Positions 23,860-32,719 of a stretch of DNA of 64,000 nucleotides are shown here, one piece after another. The translations under genes were made by a program, and so were the position numbers. The DNA is from Acidovorax sp. GBBC 1281 (GTDB lineage: Bacteria > Pseudomonadota > Gammaproteobacteria > Burkholderiales > Burkholderiaceae_C). Under the pieces are notes generated by a model. It was not told the DNA's origin. It made no database searches and worked only from the letters and a program-made list of their open reading frames with translations. How positions within the stretch are numbered: position 1 is the stretch's first letter; every line of letters begins with the position of its first letter. The stretch lies in the NCBI RefSeq assembly GCF_028473645.1, contig NZ_CP097269.1:2064001-2128000 (forward strand), read 5' to 3'.

Positions 23860-24777
23860 ATGATGAACCTCCTGCACTGGCGTCTGCTCGTGGCCGTGGC
23901 TGACGCCGCCAATATTTCCCGCGCTGCGGAGCGTGTGGGCATCACCCAGTCCGGGGCAAGCCAAGCCATTGCCCATGTTGAAGCAGCACTGGGCATTCAA
24001 GTGTTCACACGCGAACGACGCCGCATCGGCCTTACCGCGTTGGGCGAGCAGGTCATCGATCACGCCCGCGCCATGCTTTTTCGTTTTGAAGCGATCCGGG
24101 CGCTGTCGGACGAGAGCAAGGGCTTGGACTTGAAACGCATACGTCTGGCGAGCTTTCCGTCGGTCATCTCGACGGTTCTGCCTCCCTTGCTCAGGGAATT
24201 CCAGCGACGTCATCCACGCATCGAACTGGTTGCCCTTGAAGGGACCGACGAAGAGGTCGAGGGTTGGCTCGCAGACGGTACTGTTGATTTGGGTGTCGTA
24301 CTGAACCCCGAGGCGGAGCGTTCCGCAACCATCCTCGGGCAAGATGCCTGGGTGGCGGCGTTGCCAAACAACCATCCGCTGGCACGACGTTCCAGCACGC
24401 AAGGCATCACCCTTGGCGAATTGGCGGGGGAGCCCTTCATCCTTGCCACCGGCGGCTGCAGAGTGAATGGGCAAAGCTTGGTGGAGCAAGCCGGCCTTGC
24501 ACTGTCCGACATTCGTGTCACTGTTCGGGACTGGAACAGCGCCTGCATGCTGGTCAAGGAGGGGCTCGGCGTTACGTTGATACCCGATTCGGCGCTACCG
24601 ACTGAACAACGAGGCATGCGTGTGATGCAACTCGCACCCCCTGTTTATCGGAAGTTTGGACTGGTCTGTTCGGGCACCGGCCGCTCGGCTCCGGCTGTTC
24701 AGCTTCTCATGGAAAGCTTGTCAGGCAAGCGTGGTGGGAACCGTGCCAGCGTCGATCTCGTTTTTGAAGCGCCTTGA
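23860..24777 (+). CDS. LysR-family transcriptional regulator
   Basis: A 305-residue LTTR. The HTH is at 5-40 (LHWRLLVAVADAANISRAAERVGITQSGASQAIAHVE), with a complete effector domain ending around 290. It is divergent from the glutathione S-transferase gene across 132 bp holding an ATC-N9-GAT box, so GST is the likely target. The effector is unknown. It converges on the next LysR gene, with 22 bp between the stops. Confidence 0.92.
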   Translation: MMNLLHWRLLVAVADAANISRAAERVGITQSGASQAIAHVEAALGIQVFTRERRRIGLTALGEQVIDHARAMLFRFEAIRALSDESKGLDLKRIRLASFPSVISTVLPPLLREFQRRHPRIELVALEGTDEEVEGWLADGTVDLGVVLNPEAERSATILGQDAWVAALPNNHPLARRSSTQGITLGELAGEPFILATGGCRVNGQSLVEQAGLALSDIRVTVRDWNSACMLVKEGLGVTLIPDSALPTEQRGMRVMQLAPPVYRKFGLVCSGTGRSAPAVQLLMESLSGKRGGNRASVDLVFEAP

Positions 24778-24799
24778 CACACTGCCTCATGCCATCAAC

Positions 24800-25702
24800 C
24801 TACGCATCCGACTTGGGACAGGATCTGGCGATGTGCTGAAGCATTTCCGTCGCACTTGCTGAAAGCTCTCGGTCCGCTCTCTTACACACGGACATGGTGC
24901 CGATCAGTGAGTCACTGTCGACCAGCGGAATTGCCACCAATCTCTTGCTTGCCAGTTCGGCGCGGGAGGCGAAGCGTGATGACAAAGTGACTGCAGCGCC
25001 TTCGCAGGCCATTCCTCGGGCGAGCCCTAGCGAGTTGGTCGTCAAAAGCATGCGCAAATTGATGTTACGCGCCTGCAGAGCACGGTCCAGTACTTTCCGA
25101 ATGCCGAACGACGGTTCAGGCATTGCCACGCGATGTGATGCGATTTCTCGCAGAGATGTCTTGCGCTTTCTTGCAAGAGGATGGGCGGGTGCAACCAAGG
25201 CGTACAGCTTGTATCTGTAGGCCTGCAAGATGTCGATGCTTTCCTCGCGCCCCATGTTGTAAGTGATACCGATATCGGATGCGTAGCCTCGAAGAGACTC
25301 GACGATTTCCTCAGTGCTGCCGGACCGAACGGCAAAAGTGATGTCGGGATGGCGACGATGGAATTCCGCAAGAAATCGGGGGGCAATCTCCTGTACAGCG
25401 GCGTCAATGCAATGCAGCGTGACTTCGCCGCGACGTAGGCCTTGCAGTTCCGAGATCTTCATCTCAGCATCCTTGATCTGCGCCACCACGCCGCTGAGTT
25501 GACGTGCAAGCAGGTGTCCTGCTGGAGTCAATGCCATGCCGTCTGCTCGGCGCTCGAAAAGAGTCGCACGGAATCGATGCTCGACCTTCTTGATCATGCG
25601 ACTGATGGCCGACGCCGAGATGTGCAACTGTTCAGCCGCCTGCCGGACTGATCCCGTTTTGGCGACTTCATGGAAATATAGAAGACTGGTGTCAGGCAGC
25701 AT
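24800..25702 (-). CDS. LysR-family transcriptional regulator
   Basis: A 300-residue LTTR from MLPDTSLLYFHEVAKTGS; a longer frame begins 29 codons upstream but lies outside the conserved domain. The HTH (SVRQAAEQLHISASAISRMIKKVE) is followed by a substrate-binding-like domain. It is divergent from the RidA-Bug-hydrolase operon beginning at 25831, across 128 bp, so it probably regulates that operon. Confidence 0.92.
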   Translation of the reverse strand: MLPDTSLLYFHEVAKTGSVRQAAEQLHISASAISRMIKKVEHRFRATLFERRADGMALTPAGHLLARQLSGVVAQIKDAEMKISELQGLRRGEVTLHCIDAAVQEIAPRFLAEFHRRHPDITFAVRSGSTEEIVESLRGYASDIGITYNMGREESIDILQAYRYKLYALVAPAHPLARKRKTSLREIASHRVAMPEPSFGIRKVLDRALQARNINLRMLLTTNSLGLARGMACEGAAVTLSSRFASRAELASKRLVAIPLVDSDSLIGTMSVCKRADRELSASATEMLQHIARSCPKSDA

Positions 25703-25830
25703 CAAAGCACCCTTGAAGTTTGCAGGCGATGGACACGGTGTGCGAATTTTAGCAACACCCATGAGCATGAATTTTGATTCTCGAAGCACACGTTGCGTCG
25801 ATAAAGTTCGTCAAACACGAAAGGATTGCC

Positions 25831-26250
25831 ATGTCGAAAACCATTGTTGTGCCAAAGAACTCACCTCCTCCTTTGGCTCCGTACACGCCTGGCGTAGTCG
25901 CCAACGGTGTTCTGTACGTATCGGGGATGTTGGCAATTGACACAGCGGGACAAAGTGTCGGCGTCGGGGACATCCGAGTACAAACACGTCACGTTCTCGA
26001 GGCGATACGTGCTGTTGTCGACGCTGCCGGCGGCAGCATGAGCGACATCACCTACAGCATGATCTTTCTGAAGGACTTGGCCGACTACCAAGCGATGAAC
26101 GAAACCTATGCCGAGTATTTCGACGCCGCCCCACCAGCGCGCTATTGCATTAGGGCAGATCTGGTGAGGCCAGAGTTTCTTGTGGAAATTGGTGCTGTTG
26201 CCCATCTTCGACATACCAGCACGAGCGGTTCGTCGGAAGTTGTCCTGTGA
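25831..26250 (+). CDS. RidA/YjgF family protein
   Basis: A 139-residue Rid-family protein, first gene of a three-gene operon. It has the conserved core (YTPGVVANGVLYVSGMLAID ... VFLKDLADYQAMNETYAEYF) and the RidA-type arginine near the C-terminus (ARYCIRADLV). Rid proteins hydrolyse reactive enamines/imines or serve as specific deaminases or amidohydrolases in catabolic pathways such as Rut. Its placement next to a solute receptor and a hydrolase supports a catabolic role. The stop is 62 bp before the next start. Confidence 0.88.
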   Translation: MSKTIVVPKNSPPPLAPYTPGVVANGVLYVSGMLAIDTAGQSVGVGDIRVQTRHVLEAIRAVVDAAGGSMSDITYSMIFLKDLADYQAMNETYAEYFDAAPPARYCIRADLVRPEFLVEIGAVAHLRHTSTSGSSEVVL

Positions 26251-26312
26251 TCAAAGCGATAGCTCATCGACAAAAAGCAACATCCATCAGTCAGTCACCA
26301 TCCGCATGCATC

Positions 26313-27278
26313 ATGAACATCAAAACTCTCATAACCTCGGTCGTCGTGTTTACCGCCTGCACCGCGGCCGGGGCGCAGGCATGGCCGAACCGGCCTATAA
26401 CACTCATCATTCCAGCGGCACCAGGAACTGCTGCAGACATGTTAGGGCGAAAAGTAGGAAGTCAGCTGAGCAGCGATTTCGGTCAGCCGGTCGTCATTGA
26501 CAACAAGGTGGGCGCCGGAGGGACCATCGCCTACGACCACGTGGCTCGCCAGAAGCCCGACGGATACACGCTTACCATCGCAGTAGGAGGACTGGCGATT
26601 GCACCCACCATCTACAACGGGCTGCGATTCGACCCGACGCACGACTTCACTCCGATTGCGCAACTTGCGTTGACACCCATGATATTCGTGACCCGTCCCG
26701 AATCTCCTCTTCATGGCCTCCAGGATCTCGTGAGCGCGGCAAAAAAAGAGCCCGATAGGCTGATGTACGGAAGCTTCGGCAGCGGTTCTACGTCTCACCT
26801 CGTGGGCGAAAGCTTCAAGCGGGTTGCTGGGGTCCAGTTGACACACGTGCCGTACAAGAGCGGGGTCGCCGCGGTGCCTGACGTAGTCTCCGGTCAATTG
26901 GACGTGGCCATCATTGATCCGGTTGCCGCACTGTCGCTGATCAAGGCAGGTCGCCTCAAGGCTTTGGGTGTAGCCAGTCCCACGCGTCTCTCTGTTCTCC
27001 CGGAAGTTCAAACTACCGCGGAGGCAGGTGTTCCATTCAGCGCAGTGGGCTGGGTGGGGTTGTTTGGTCCTGCGGGTCTTCCTAAGGACATCGCCTCGAA
27101 AGTTAATTCATCGGTCAATACCACCATGGCTTCTCTGGCGATGAGGGAATGGCTGGCTGGAAGCGGCTCCGTCGCGGTAGAGCCAGCCTTGAGTTCGGAC
27201 CAATGGCGCCAGCGCTTCGACAGCTATGTCCAGTCTTGGACGTTGATTGCCCGCGAAGCGAGAATGAAAGTCGAATGA
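26313..27278 (+). CDS. Bug/TctC-type periplasmic solute-binding protein
   Basis: A 321-residue tripartite tricarboxylate-transporter receptor. The signal peptide (MNIKTLITSVVVFTACTAAGAQA) is followed by the family signature WPNRPITLIIPAAPGT and the second-domain DVAIIDPVAALSLIKAGRLKALGV. These proteins bind small carboxylates or related solutes. No TctA/TctB membrane genes occur in the window, so it is an orphan receptor. It overlaps the hydrolase start by ATGA. Confidence 0.92.
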   Translation: MNIKTLITSVVVFTACTAAGAQAWPNRPITLIIPAAPGTAADMLGRKVGSQLSSDFGQPVVIDNKVGAGGTIAYDHVARQKPDGYTLTIAVGGLAIAPTIYNGLRFDPTHDFTPIAQLALTPMIFVTRPESPLHGLQDLVSAAKKEPDRLMYGSFGSGSTSHLVGESFKRVAGVQLTHVPYKSGVAAVPDVVSGQLDVAIIDPVAALSLIKAGRLKALGVASPTRLSVLPEVQTTAEAGVPFSAVGWVGLFGPAGLPKDIASKVNSSVNTTMASLAMREWLAGSGSVAVEPALSSDQWRQRFDSYVQSWTLIAREARMKVE

Positions 27279-28183
27279 TGCGATCTGACAAACGAGTAGG
27301 CAGGCGCCGGTATCCGCTGCGGATCACGCGCGACGTTGTTTATGCCAAGCACGGTATTGGTCACCGATCGGCTCACCCCTCGTTGCGTGACATGAAGCTT
27401 GACGTGTATGAGCCGGTGGGCGATGAAGAGACGTCCAGTCGCGCAGCTGTGGTGCTCGTATTCGGTGGTGCGTTTCATCGAGGCTCAAAGGAGGGAGACT
27501 CGTTCAGTCAAGGCGCTAGCCACAACAGCTCGGTCACGCACTATGCAGAGCGGTGGGCTGAACTCGGGTTTGTGACGTTTTGCATTGACTATCGCCTAAT
27601 ACCGGAAGATCCTGATCCCGGTCCGACAATCGTTCTGACCCATCAGGGAAACGTTGGAGCTCAACGGATGAATGCGGCTCGCATATCGATGGGGCTTGAT
27701 CCCGCCACCCCCGAGATGCTGGCGAACGGCGTTGAGGCAGGCGCAGATGACACGCATGCGGCTGCGACTTTTGTTCGGGACCACGCCGCGCAATGGCGCG
27801 TGGATCCACGGCGAATCGCATTGTGGGGCTGGTCCGCCGGAGCCCGAAATGTCCTGAATGCAGTGTTCGCCGAGGGATTTGACGCGGCTGCAGTCATTGC
27901 GCTTTCACCCTACGTTCACACTTTGGACCTAATGCACCACATCCCGTCTTTCCGAGATGCAGGTCCGCTGTTCCTTGCGAGCGCCGAACGTGACCTGCCC
28001 CACATCTCGGAGCAAATGCCAGTGCTGGTCTCTCACTTCGCACAGAGACTGCCTAAGGTGATTCATCTAAAAATACTTGAGAATGACCATTTTTATCCCG
28101 CTCAATCGACGGTGGTAGGACATCAGACAGAATTGCTAACGCTTGAGGATGCCATGACCGAATTTCTACTCTTGAATGTTTAG
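27275..28183 (+). CDS. Alpha/beta hydrolase (carboxylesterase-like)
   Basis: A 302-residue cytosolic hydrolase. It has an oxyanion-hole segment VFGGAFHRGS (63-71), the nucleophile elbow GWSAG with Ser187, and a C-terminal DHFYPAQ segment that should supply the catalytic His. It has the shape of esterases of the BD-FAE/HSL group. It is translationally coupled (ATGA) to a Bug receptor and follows a RidA gene, suggesting hydrolysis of an imported ester, lactone or amide. The substrate cannot be told from sequence. Confidence 0.85.
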   Translation: MMRSDKRVGRRRYPLRITRDVVYAKHGIGHRSAHPSLRDMKLDVYEPVGDEETSSRAAVVLVFGGAFHRGSKEGDSFSQGASHNSSVTHYAERWAELGFVTFCIDYRLIPEDPDPGPTIVLTHQGNVGAQRMNAARISMGLDPATPEMLANGVEAGADDTHAAATFVRDHAAQWRVDPRRIALWGWSAGARNVLNAVFAEGFDAAAVIALSPYVHTLDLMHHIPSFRDAGPLFLASAERDLPHISEQMPVLVSHFAQRLPKVIHLKILENDHFYPAQSTVVGHQTELLTLEDAMTEFLLLNV

Positions 28184-28206
28184 CCTAACTCAAGGCAGAC
28201 TGTAAG

Positions 28207-28285
28207 GTAAGCGTCTTCTCAGTACCCTCTGTTTTTGCTGAGGGCTGATGTGCAGGATCGGTGGTCCATGTACGCTGCGATGGTG
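28207..28285 (+). repeat. Left 79-bp terminal inverted repeat of IS66 element
   Basis: Identical to the reverse complement of 31476-31554 over 79 bases, compared base by base, ending at GCGATGGTG. This is much longer than the usual 20-30 bp imperfect IS66 ends. Confidence 0.9.
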
Positions 28286-28332
28286 GTAGGCGCCGTCTCA
28301 GCCCCCCTCTTGACGCGGGATCGACGGAAGAA

Positions 28333-28578
28333 CTACAGCAGGTCGCTCTCGCCGTCGTTGACCTCGTCAACGAACGTGTCGTTTGACCAAGCCAGGCCGA
28401 TGGCCTTGTTCAAGCGTTTGAGCAGGACGTTGAGGCTCTCACCGTCGCGACGCACGAGCATGGCCAGGCAGTTGCTGCCATCGGCGGCCGTGGCGACGCA
28501 CTCGTGCGGTGGCAGCGCACCGATCGTGATGTCGCCGCCGTCCTCGATCAGGGCCTTGATGTAGTTCGTCCGAGACAT
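28333..28578 (-). CDS. Hypothetical passenger protein of IS66 element
   Basis: An 81-residue acidic protein (MSRTNYIKALIEDGGDITIG ... NDTFVDEVNDGESDLL). The segment SLNVLLKRLNKAIGLAWSNDTFVDEVN is predicted helical and ends acidic. Not a recognised family. It lies 6 bp after the pRiA4b ORF-3-like gene on the same strand within the inverted repeats, so it moves with the element. Confidence 0.6.
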   Translation of the reverse strand: MSRTNYIKALIEDGGDITIGALPPHECVATAADGSNCLAMLVRRDGESLNVLLKRLNKAIGLAWSNDTFVDEVNDGESDLL

Positions 28579-28584
28579 CGTCGC

Positions 28585-29166
28585 TCAGACCTTGATCGCG
28601 GCGAGCCGGTCGTTGATCTCGATGCTGTCGAAGGCCAACGGGTCCCAGGTATCGGCACCGATCCATTCGACCAGGTTGTCGTGCTCGGGATCGTCAGGGT
28701 TCGCCATGGCCCGCACGAACTCCGCATAGCCCGGTGCGCCTCCGCAATCCTCCGGCGGCGTTGCACAGGCACCGCCGGCACAGAACGGGAGCACGAACTG
28801 CGGCATCGGTGCGATCTTCTTCTCGACCTTGATGCGGTGGTCCCAGTAGTCCCCGAAGTCGTAGACGTAGCTCAGCGTCGACCGGTTCAGGGCAGTGGTC
28901 AGTCGCGTGCTTTCGCTGGTGATCGAGCCAGGCTCGTCGTGCATCGGGTCTGGCGTGCCATAGCGCTCGCCGTCGCCAGCGATGAACTCGTGCAGATGCG
29001 AGTGGCCCCAGCCGAAGGCAGCCTGGACCACAAGATGCAGCTTGGCCAGGGTGATCGTCTCTGGCACCAGGACGCGGCGCCAGACCTTGGGCTTGGTGCC
29101 GCGCAATTCAATGTGCAGTTGCAGGATCGCCGCTGGTGCCTTGATCCGTTGGACCTTGCTCGCCAT
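28585..29166 (-). CDS. Plasmid pRiA4b ORF-3 family protein
   Basis: A 193-residue protein from MASKVQRI with the family pattern LQLHIELRGTKPKVWRRVLVPETITLAKLHLVVQAAFGW, then YDFGDYWDHRIKVEK and a Cys-containing GGACATPPEDCGG region. The biochemical role is unknown. Members are often plasmid-borne or IS66-linked. The gene starts 3 bp before the tnpC stop, so it is co-transcribed with the transposase genes. Confidence 0.85.
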   Translation of the reverse strand: MASKVQRIKAPAAILQLHIELRGTKPKVWRRVLVPETITLAKLHLVVQAAFGWGHSHLHEFIAGDGERYGTPDPMHDEPGSITSESTRLTTALNRSTLSYVYDFGDYWDHRIKVEKKIAPMPQFVLPFCAGGACATPPEDCGGAPGYAEFVRAMANPDDPEHDNLVEWIGADTWDPLAFDSIEINDRLAAIKV

Positions 29167-29168
29167 GC

Positions 29169-30625
29169 TCAAGCTGCTTGTCGTTGGTCTTCGGCGTGTC
29201 GGCCGATGTTCCACGGCAGCAACTCGTCGATGCGATTGATCGGATGGTCCGCAATGCGCCCGAGCACATCGCGCAGGTAAGCCTCGGGGTCGAGCCCGTT
29301 CAGCTTGGCCGTCTCCACCAGGCTGTAGATGGCCGCGGCGCGCTCGCCCCCAGCGTCCGAGCCCATGAACATGAAGTTCTTGCGGCCCAGGCTCACGCCG
29401 CGCAGCGCGCGCTCGGCGGCGTTGTTGTCGATCTCGATGCGACCGTCGTCACGGTAGCGCGTCAACGACCGGAGCCGTGTGAGCGTGTAGCCGATGGCGC
29501 GTGCGAGTTCCGACTTGGCACACACCTGCCCGAGCATCCCTCGCAACCAGGCGAACAGTTCCTCGAGCAACGGCCCGGCTCGCGCCTGCCGCTCCCGGCA
29601 GCGCTCATCCGGTGGGCGGCCGCGGATGTCGGATTCGATCGCATACAGCGCACCGATGCGCCGAAGGGCCTGTTCTGCAACCGAGCCCTGCGCCCGCCCC
29701 TGGCTCTCGTGCAGATCCCAGAATGGTCTGCGCGCATGCGCCCAGCACGAAGCCTCGATGACGTTGCCGTTTGCATAGAGCTTGGCGAAGCCGGCATACG
29801 CATCGGCCTGCAACACGCCCTTGAAGTTCTTCAGGTGCGCCTGAGGATGTTCACCCTTGCGGTCGGGCGAGTAACGCAACCACGCCGCGGGCGCGTCTGC
29901 ACTCGCAGATGACCGATCGTCACGCACGTAGACCCAGAGCCGCCCGGTCTTGGTCTTGCCCCGCCCGGGCGAGAGCACCGCCACTGGCGTGTCGTCGGCG
30001 TGGAGCTTGGAGCCCGCCAGCACGTAGCGCCCGAGCGCTGCGACCAGTGGGTGCAAGAGCTTCTCGCTCTGGCCGACCCAGCCAGCCATCGTGGAGCGCT
30101 CGATCAGGACGCCCTCGCGTGCGTAGATCCGGCTCTGGCGGTACAGCGGTTGGTGGTCGCAATACTTGGCGACCAGCACGTGGGCCAGCAGCCCGGGGCC
30201 GGCCACGCCGCGTGCGATGGGCCGGCTGGGCGCTGGCGCCTGGAAGATCGATTCGCACGCCATGCAGGCGAGCTTGGGGCGCACGTGGCGGATCACCTTG
30301 AAGCGCGAGGGCACGTACTCCAGTTGTTCCGAGACGTCCTGGCCGATCTGCCGCAGCCGACCACCACATGCGCTGCAGCCGCAGGCCTGGCCGGCGGCAT
30401 CGCGCCGCGCATCCGATGTCTCGGGCCGGTACACATGGTTCTCCCGCGGCAGGTGTGTGGGCAGGCTGCGGTCGAAGCCTTCGCTGTTGGCCGCTTGCGC
30501 CTTCGGTGTCTTGCCGACCGGTGCGAGTTCATGAGCAGTTTGAGCAGGGCGACTTCCGCGTCACGGGCCTGCACGACACGCAGCAGCGAGTCGACGGTGT
30601 GGGGTGCGTTGGCGGTGTTCGGCAC
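29169..30625 (-). pseudogene. IS66 transposase tnpC, frameshifted with N-terminal deletion
   Basis: A GTG-started frame ([22 protein letters not shown]) matches the IS66 N-terminal leucine-rich start but leaves the family after LLKLLMN, near 30520-30530. The zinc-ribbon ([14 protein letters not shown]) and the DDE transposase domain with HADDTPVAV and the C-terminal [18 protein letters not shown] are intact in another frame down to 29169. About 50 residues of the coiled-coil region appear lost. The element is probably immobile unless another copy supplies TnpC. Confidence 0.8.
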
Positions 30626-30702
30626 GCCATCTACTATGCCATCGGACCTACCCGGAATCGACCGCGACCAGCGCGTTCAGAAGACGAATTCTTGAGCCCA
30701 GT

Positions 30703-31050
30703 TCAAGCTGCGAGCGCAGGCTGATCTGTGCGCATCGGCATGCGCCAGTCGATGCCTTCGAGCAGCATCGAGAGCTGTGCCGGCGTGAGCGAGACCTTGC
30801 CGCCTTGCGCCTGCGGCCAGACGAATCGGCCGCGCTCCAGGCGCTTGGCCAGCAGAAGCAATCCCTGGCCATCGAACCACAGCACCTTGAGCATGTCGCC
30901 GCGCCGGCCGCGGAAGACGAAGACGTGACCGCAGAAGGGGTTGGCCGCCAGCGCCGTCTGCACCATCGCAGACAGGCCGTTGAAGCCCTTCCTCATGTCG
31001 GTGTGGCCGGCAACGATCCAGACGCGGGTGCTCGTGGGAAGGCCGATCAC
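30703..31050 (-). CDS. tnpB: IS66 accessory protein TnpB
   Basis: A 115-residue IS66 Orf2 protein with a GTG start at 31050 overlapping the tnpA stop. The signature VWIVAGHTDMRKGFNGL and VFVFRGRRGDMLKVLWFDGQG is complete. It is required with TnpA and TnpC for IS66 transposition. Confidence 0.93.
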   Translation of the reverse strand: MIGLPTSTRVWIVAGHTDMRKGFNGLSAMVQTALAANPFCGHVFVFRGRRGDMLKVLWFDGQGLLLLAKRLERGRFVWPQAQGGKVSLTPAQLSMLLEGIDWRMPMRTDQPALAA

Positions 31051-31448
31051 GCCAGCGCCTTGAGCGTCTGCAGGACATGGCGCACGCTGGCTTCGTCGAC
31101 TGCACCGCGCAATCGCACCCTCGCCCCGCCGACATCGATCTCGATGGTCCCGCCAGGCTGACGAGGCGCCGCCGCCGTGGGTGAAGGGCATGGCGCAACC
31201 GGAGCAGCTTCGATGGTGACGGGCAGCAACATCGGCGAGGGCTGCGGCGGCGCTGGCGTCTGGGGCTGCTCTTGCGTGCTCAGGTGCATCCGGCGCCATG
31301 CGAACAGCAGGTTCGAGTTGATGCCGGCCTGCAGCGCGACGGCGGCCACTGACGCGCCGGGCACCAGGCTTCGTGCGACCAGCTCGCGCTTGAACATCGG
31401 GCTGTGCTCGCGCCGACGGCGCTTGCTCGGGGTGTCTTGATCGTTCAT
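31047..31448 (-). CDS. tnpA: IS66 protein TnpA
   Basis: A 133-residue IS66 Orf1 protein with an N-terminal HTH (RRREHSPMFKRELVARSL ... VALQAGINSNLLFAWRR). It starts 28 bp inside the right terminal repeat and is the first gene of the tnpA-tnpB-tnpC set. Intact. Confidence 0.92.
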   Translation of the reverse strand: MNDQDTPSKRRRREHSPMFKRELVARSLVPGASVAAVALQAGINSNLLFAWRRMHLSTQEQPQTPAPPQPSPMLLPVTIEAAPVAPCPSPTAAAPRQPGGTIEIDVGGARVRLRGAVDEASVRHVLQTLKALA

Positions 31449-31475
31449 TGATGTGCATTAGCGGTTCTTCATGCA

Positions 31476-31554
31476 CACCATCGCAGCGTACATGGACCAC
31501 CGATCCTGCACATCAGCCCTCAGCAAAAACAGAGGGTACTGAGAAGACGCTTAC
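31476..31554 (-). repeat. Right 79-bp terminal inverted repeat of IS66 element
   Basis: The mate of the left repeat, located just upstream of tnpA. The 8-bp duplicated target ACTGTAAG follows directly, so the ends are exact. Confidence 0.9.
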
Positions 31555-31674
31555 ACTGTAAGCACCTTTCATCGCGGTTCTCCTGCTGCTAAGTACTACG
31601 GGCGACGACTGCGATGTTGCTGGTATCTTCATGCTGGCGTGCTGACTTGAATCTCAGCGAGCCGCGCCCGAAGC

Positions 31675-32649
31675 TCAGTCGACTTTTGCGCCGGAGAACT
31701 TGACTAGCTCAGCGTACTTCTTGATCTCGCTGCGAATGAAGTTTGCCGCTTCCACCCGATTGGTGCCGAATACCTCAATGCCTCGCTCGGTCAGCGTGTC
31801 GCGGATCGCCGGCTCATGCAGCATGGAGACGATCTGGTCGTTCAAGCGATCCAAGATCTCAGGCGTCGTGGCACGCGGCGCAAAGAAAATAAACGTCGAA
31901 TTGGACGCGAAGTCCGGATAGCCTTGCTCAGCGATCGTCATCACGTCGGGCAGTTGAGCTACGCGTTTGGGATGCGCCACCGCGATCGCGCGCAGCTTTC
32001 CACTCTTTACCAGCGGCGCAGCACTCGGCGTGTTGGCAAACGCCAACTGAACGCTGTTGCCCATGACGTCTGTCAACACCGCGCTCATTCCACGATAAGG
32101 TACATGCACCATGTAGAGGCCACTGCGCTTCTTAAGTTCTTCCATGCCTAGATGAAATGATGTGCCGTTGCCGACCGAGCCATAAGACAACTGCCCTGGT
32201 CGGGCTTTGGCATACGCAATCAGTTCCTTCAGGCTGTGCACGGGCAGATCGTTGTTGACCACCAGGGTATGCGGCGTCACGCCGGCGTAGGTGATCGGTT
32301 CCAGATCCTTCAGTGTGTCGTACGGTAGCTTGGCGAACAGGCTTGGGTTGATGGTCACGGTGTTGGACACCAGCAGCAAGGTATGGCCATCTGGTTTCGC
32401 GTTGACCACTGCGCCGGTACCGATCTGCGTGGCCGCACCGGCGCGGTTATCCAGCACGAAAGGCTGGCCCAGGCGCTGACGGGCGCCTTCAACCAGCACG
32501 CGCACCATGATGTCTGCGGTGCCGCCCGCGCCGTAAGGGATGATCACCCGGATCGGCTGGGTGGGTGCCCATGTATGCGCACGGGTCATGGAGGGGAGCA
32601 GCGTCAAAGCGGCCGTGGCGCCGACTGCCTTCAAGAAGTCTCGTTTCAT
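31675..32649 (-). CDS. Bug/TctC-type periplasmic solute-binding protein
   Basis: A 324-residue orphan receptor. The N-terminal export signal is MKRDFLKAVGATAALTLL, then the signature TQPIRVIIPYGAGGTADI and a complete C-terminal domain ending KFSGAKVD. It is the last gene of a minus-strand catabolic set (deacetylase-like, Bug, FAH, SMP-30, Bug) and lies 70 bp after the lactonase gene. Confidence 0.92.
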   Translation of the reverse strand: MKRDFLKAVGATAALTLLPSMTRAHTWAPTQPIRVIIPYGAGGTADIMVRVLVEGARQRLGQPFVLDNRAGAATQIGTGAVVNAKPDGHTLLLVSNTVTINPSLFAKLPYDTLKDLEPITYAGVTPHTLVVNNDLPVHSLKELIAYAKARPGQLSYGSVGNGTSFHLGMEELKKRSGLYMVHVPYRGMSAVLTDVMGNSVQLAFANTPSAAPLVKSGKLRAIAVAHPKRVAQLPDVMTIAEQGYPDFASNSTFIFFAPRATTPEILDRLNDQIVSMLHEPAIRDTLTERGIEVFGTNRVEAANFIRSEIKKYAELVKFSGAKVD

Positions 32650-32719
32650 TGAATGGAATCCTGGAGTGCTGGTGCGCGAAAAAGAGAGAGATAAAGAGCA
32701 AGGAAATGGGCGGGCCGAA

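Larger units (their letters stand above)
28207..31554 (-). mobile_element. IS66-family element with two passenger genes
   Basis: A 3348-bp insertion bounded by 79-bp perfect terminal inverted repeats beginning GTAAGCG, with an 8-bp target duplication ACTGTAAG on both sides (28199-28206 and 31555-31562). It holds tnpA, tnpB and a damaged tnpC on the minus strand plus two extra genes after tnpC. It sits 23 bp after the hydrolase stop, in the gap between convergent operons, and breaks no gene. Confidence 0.93.
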
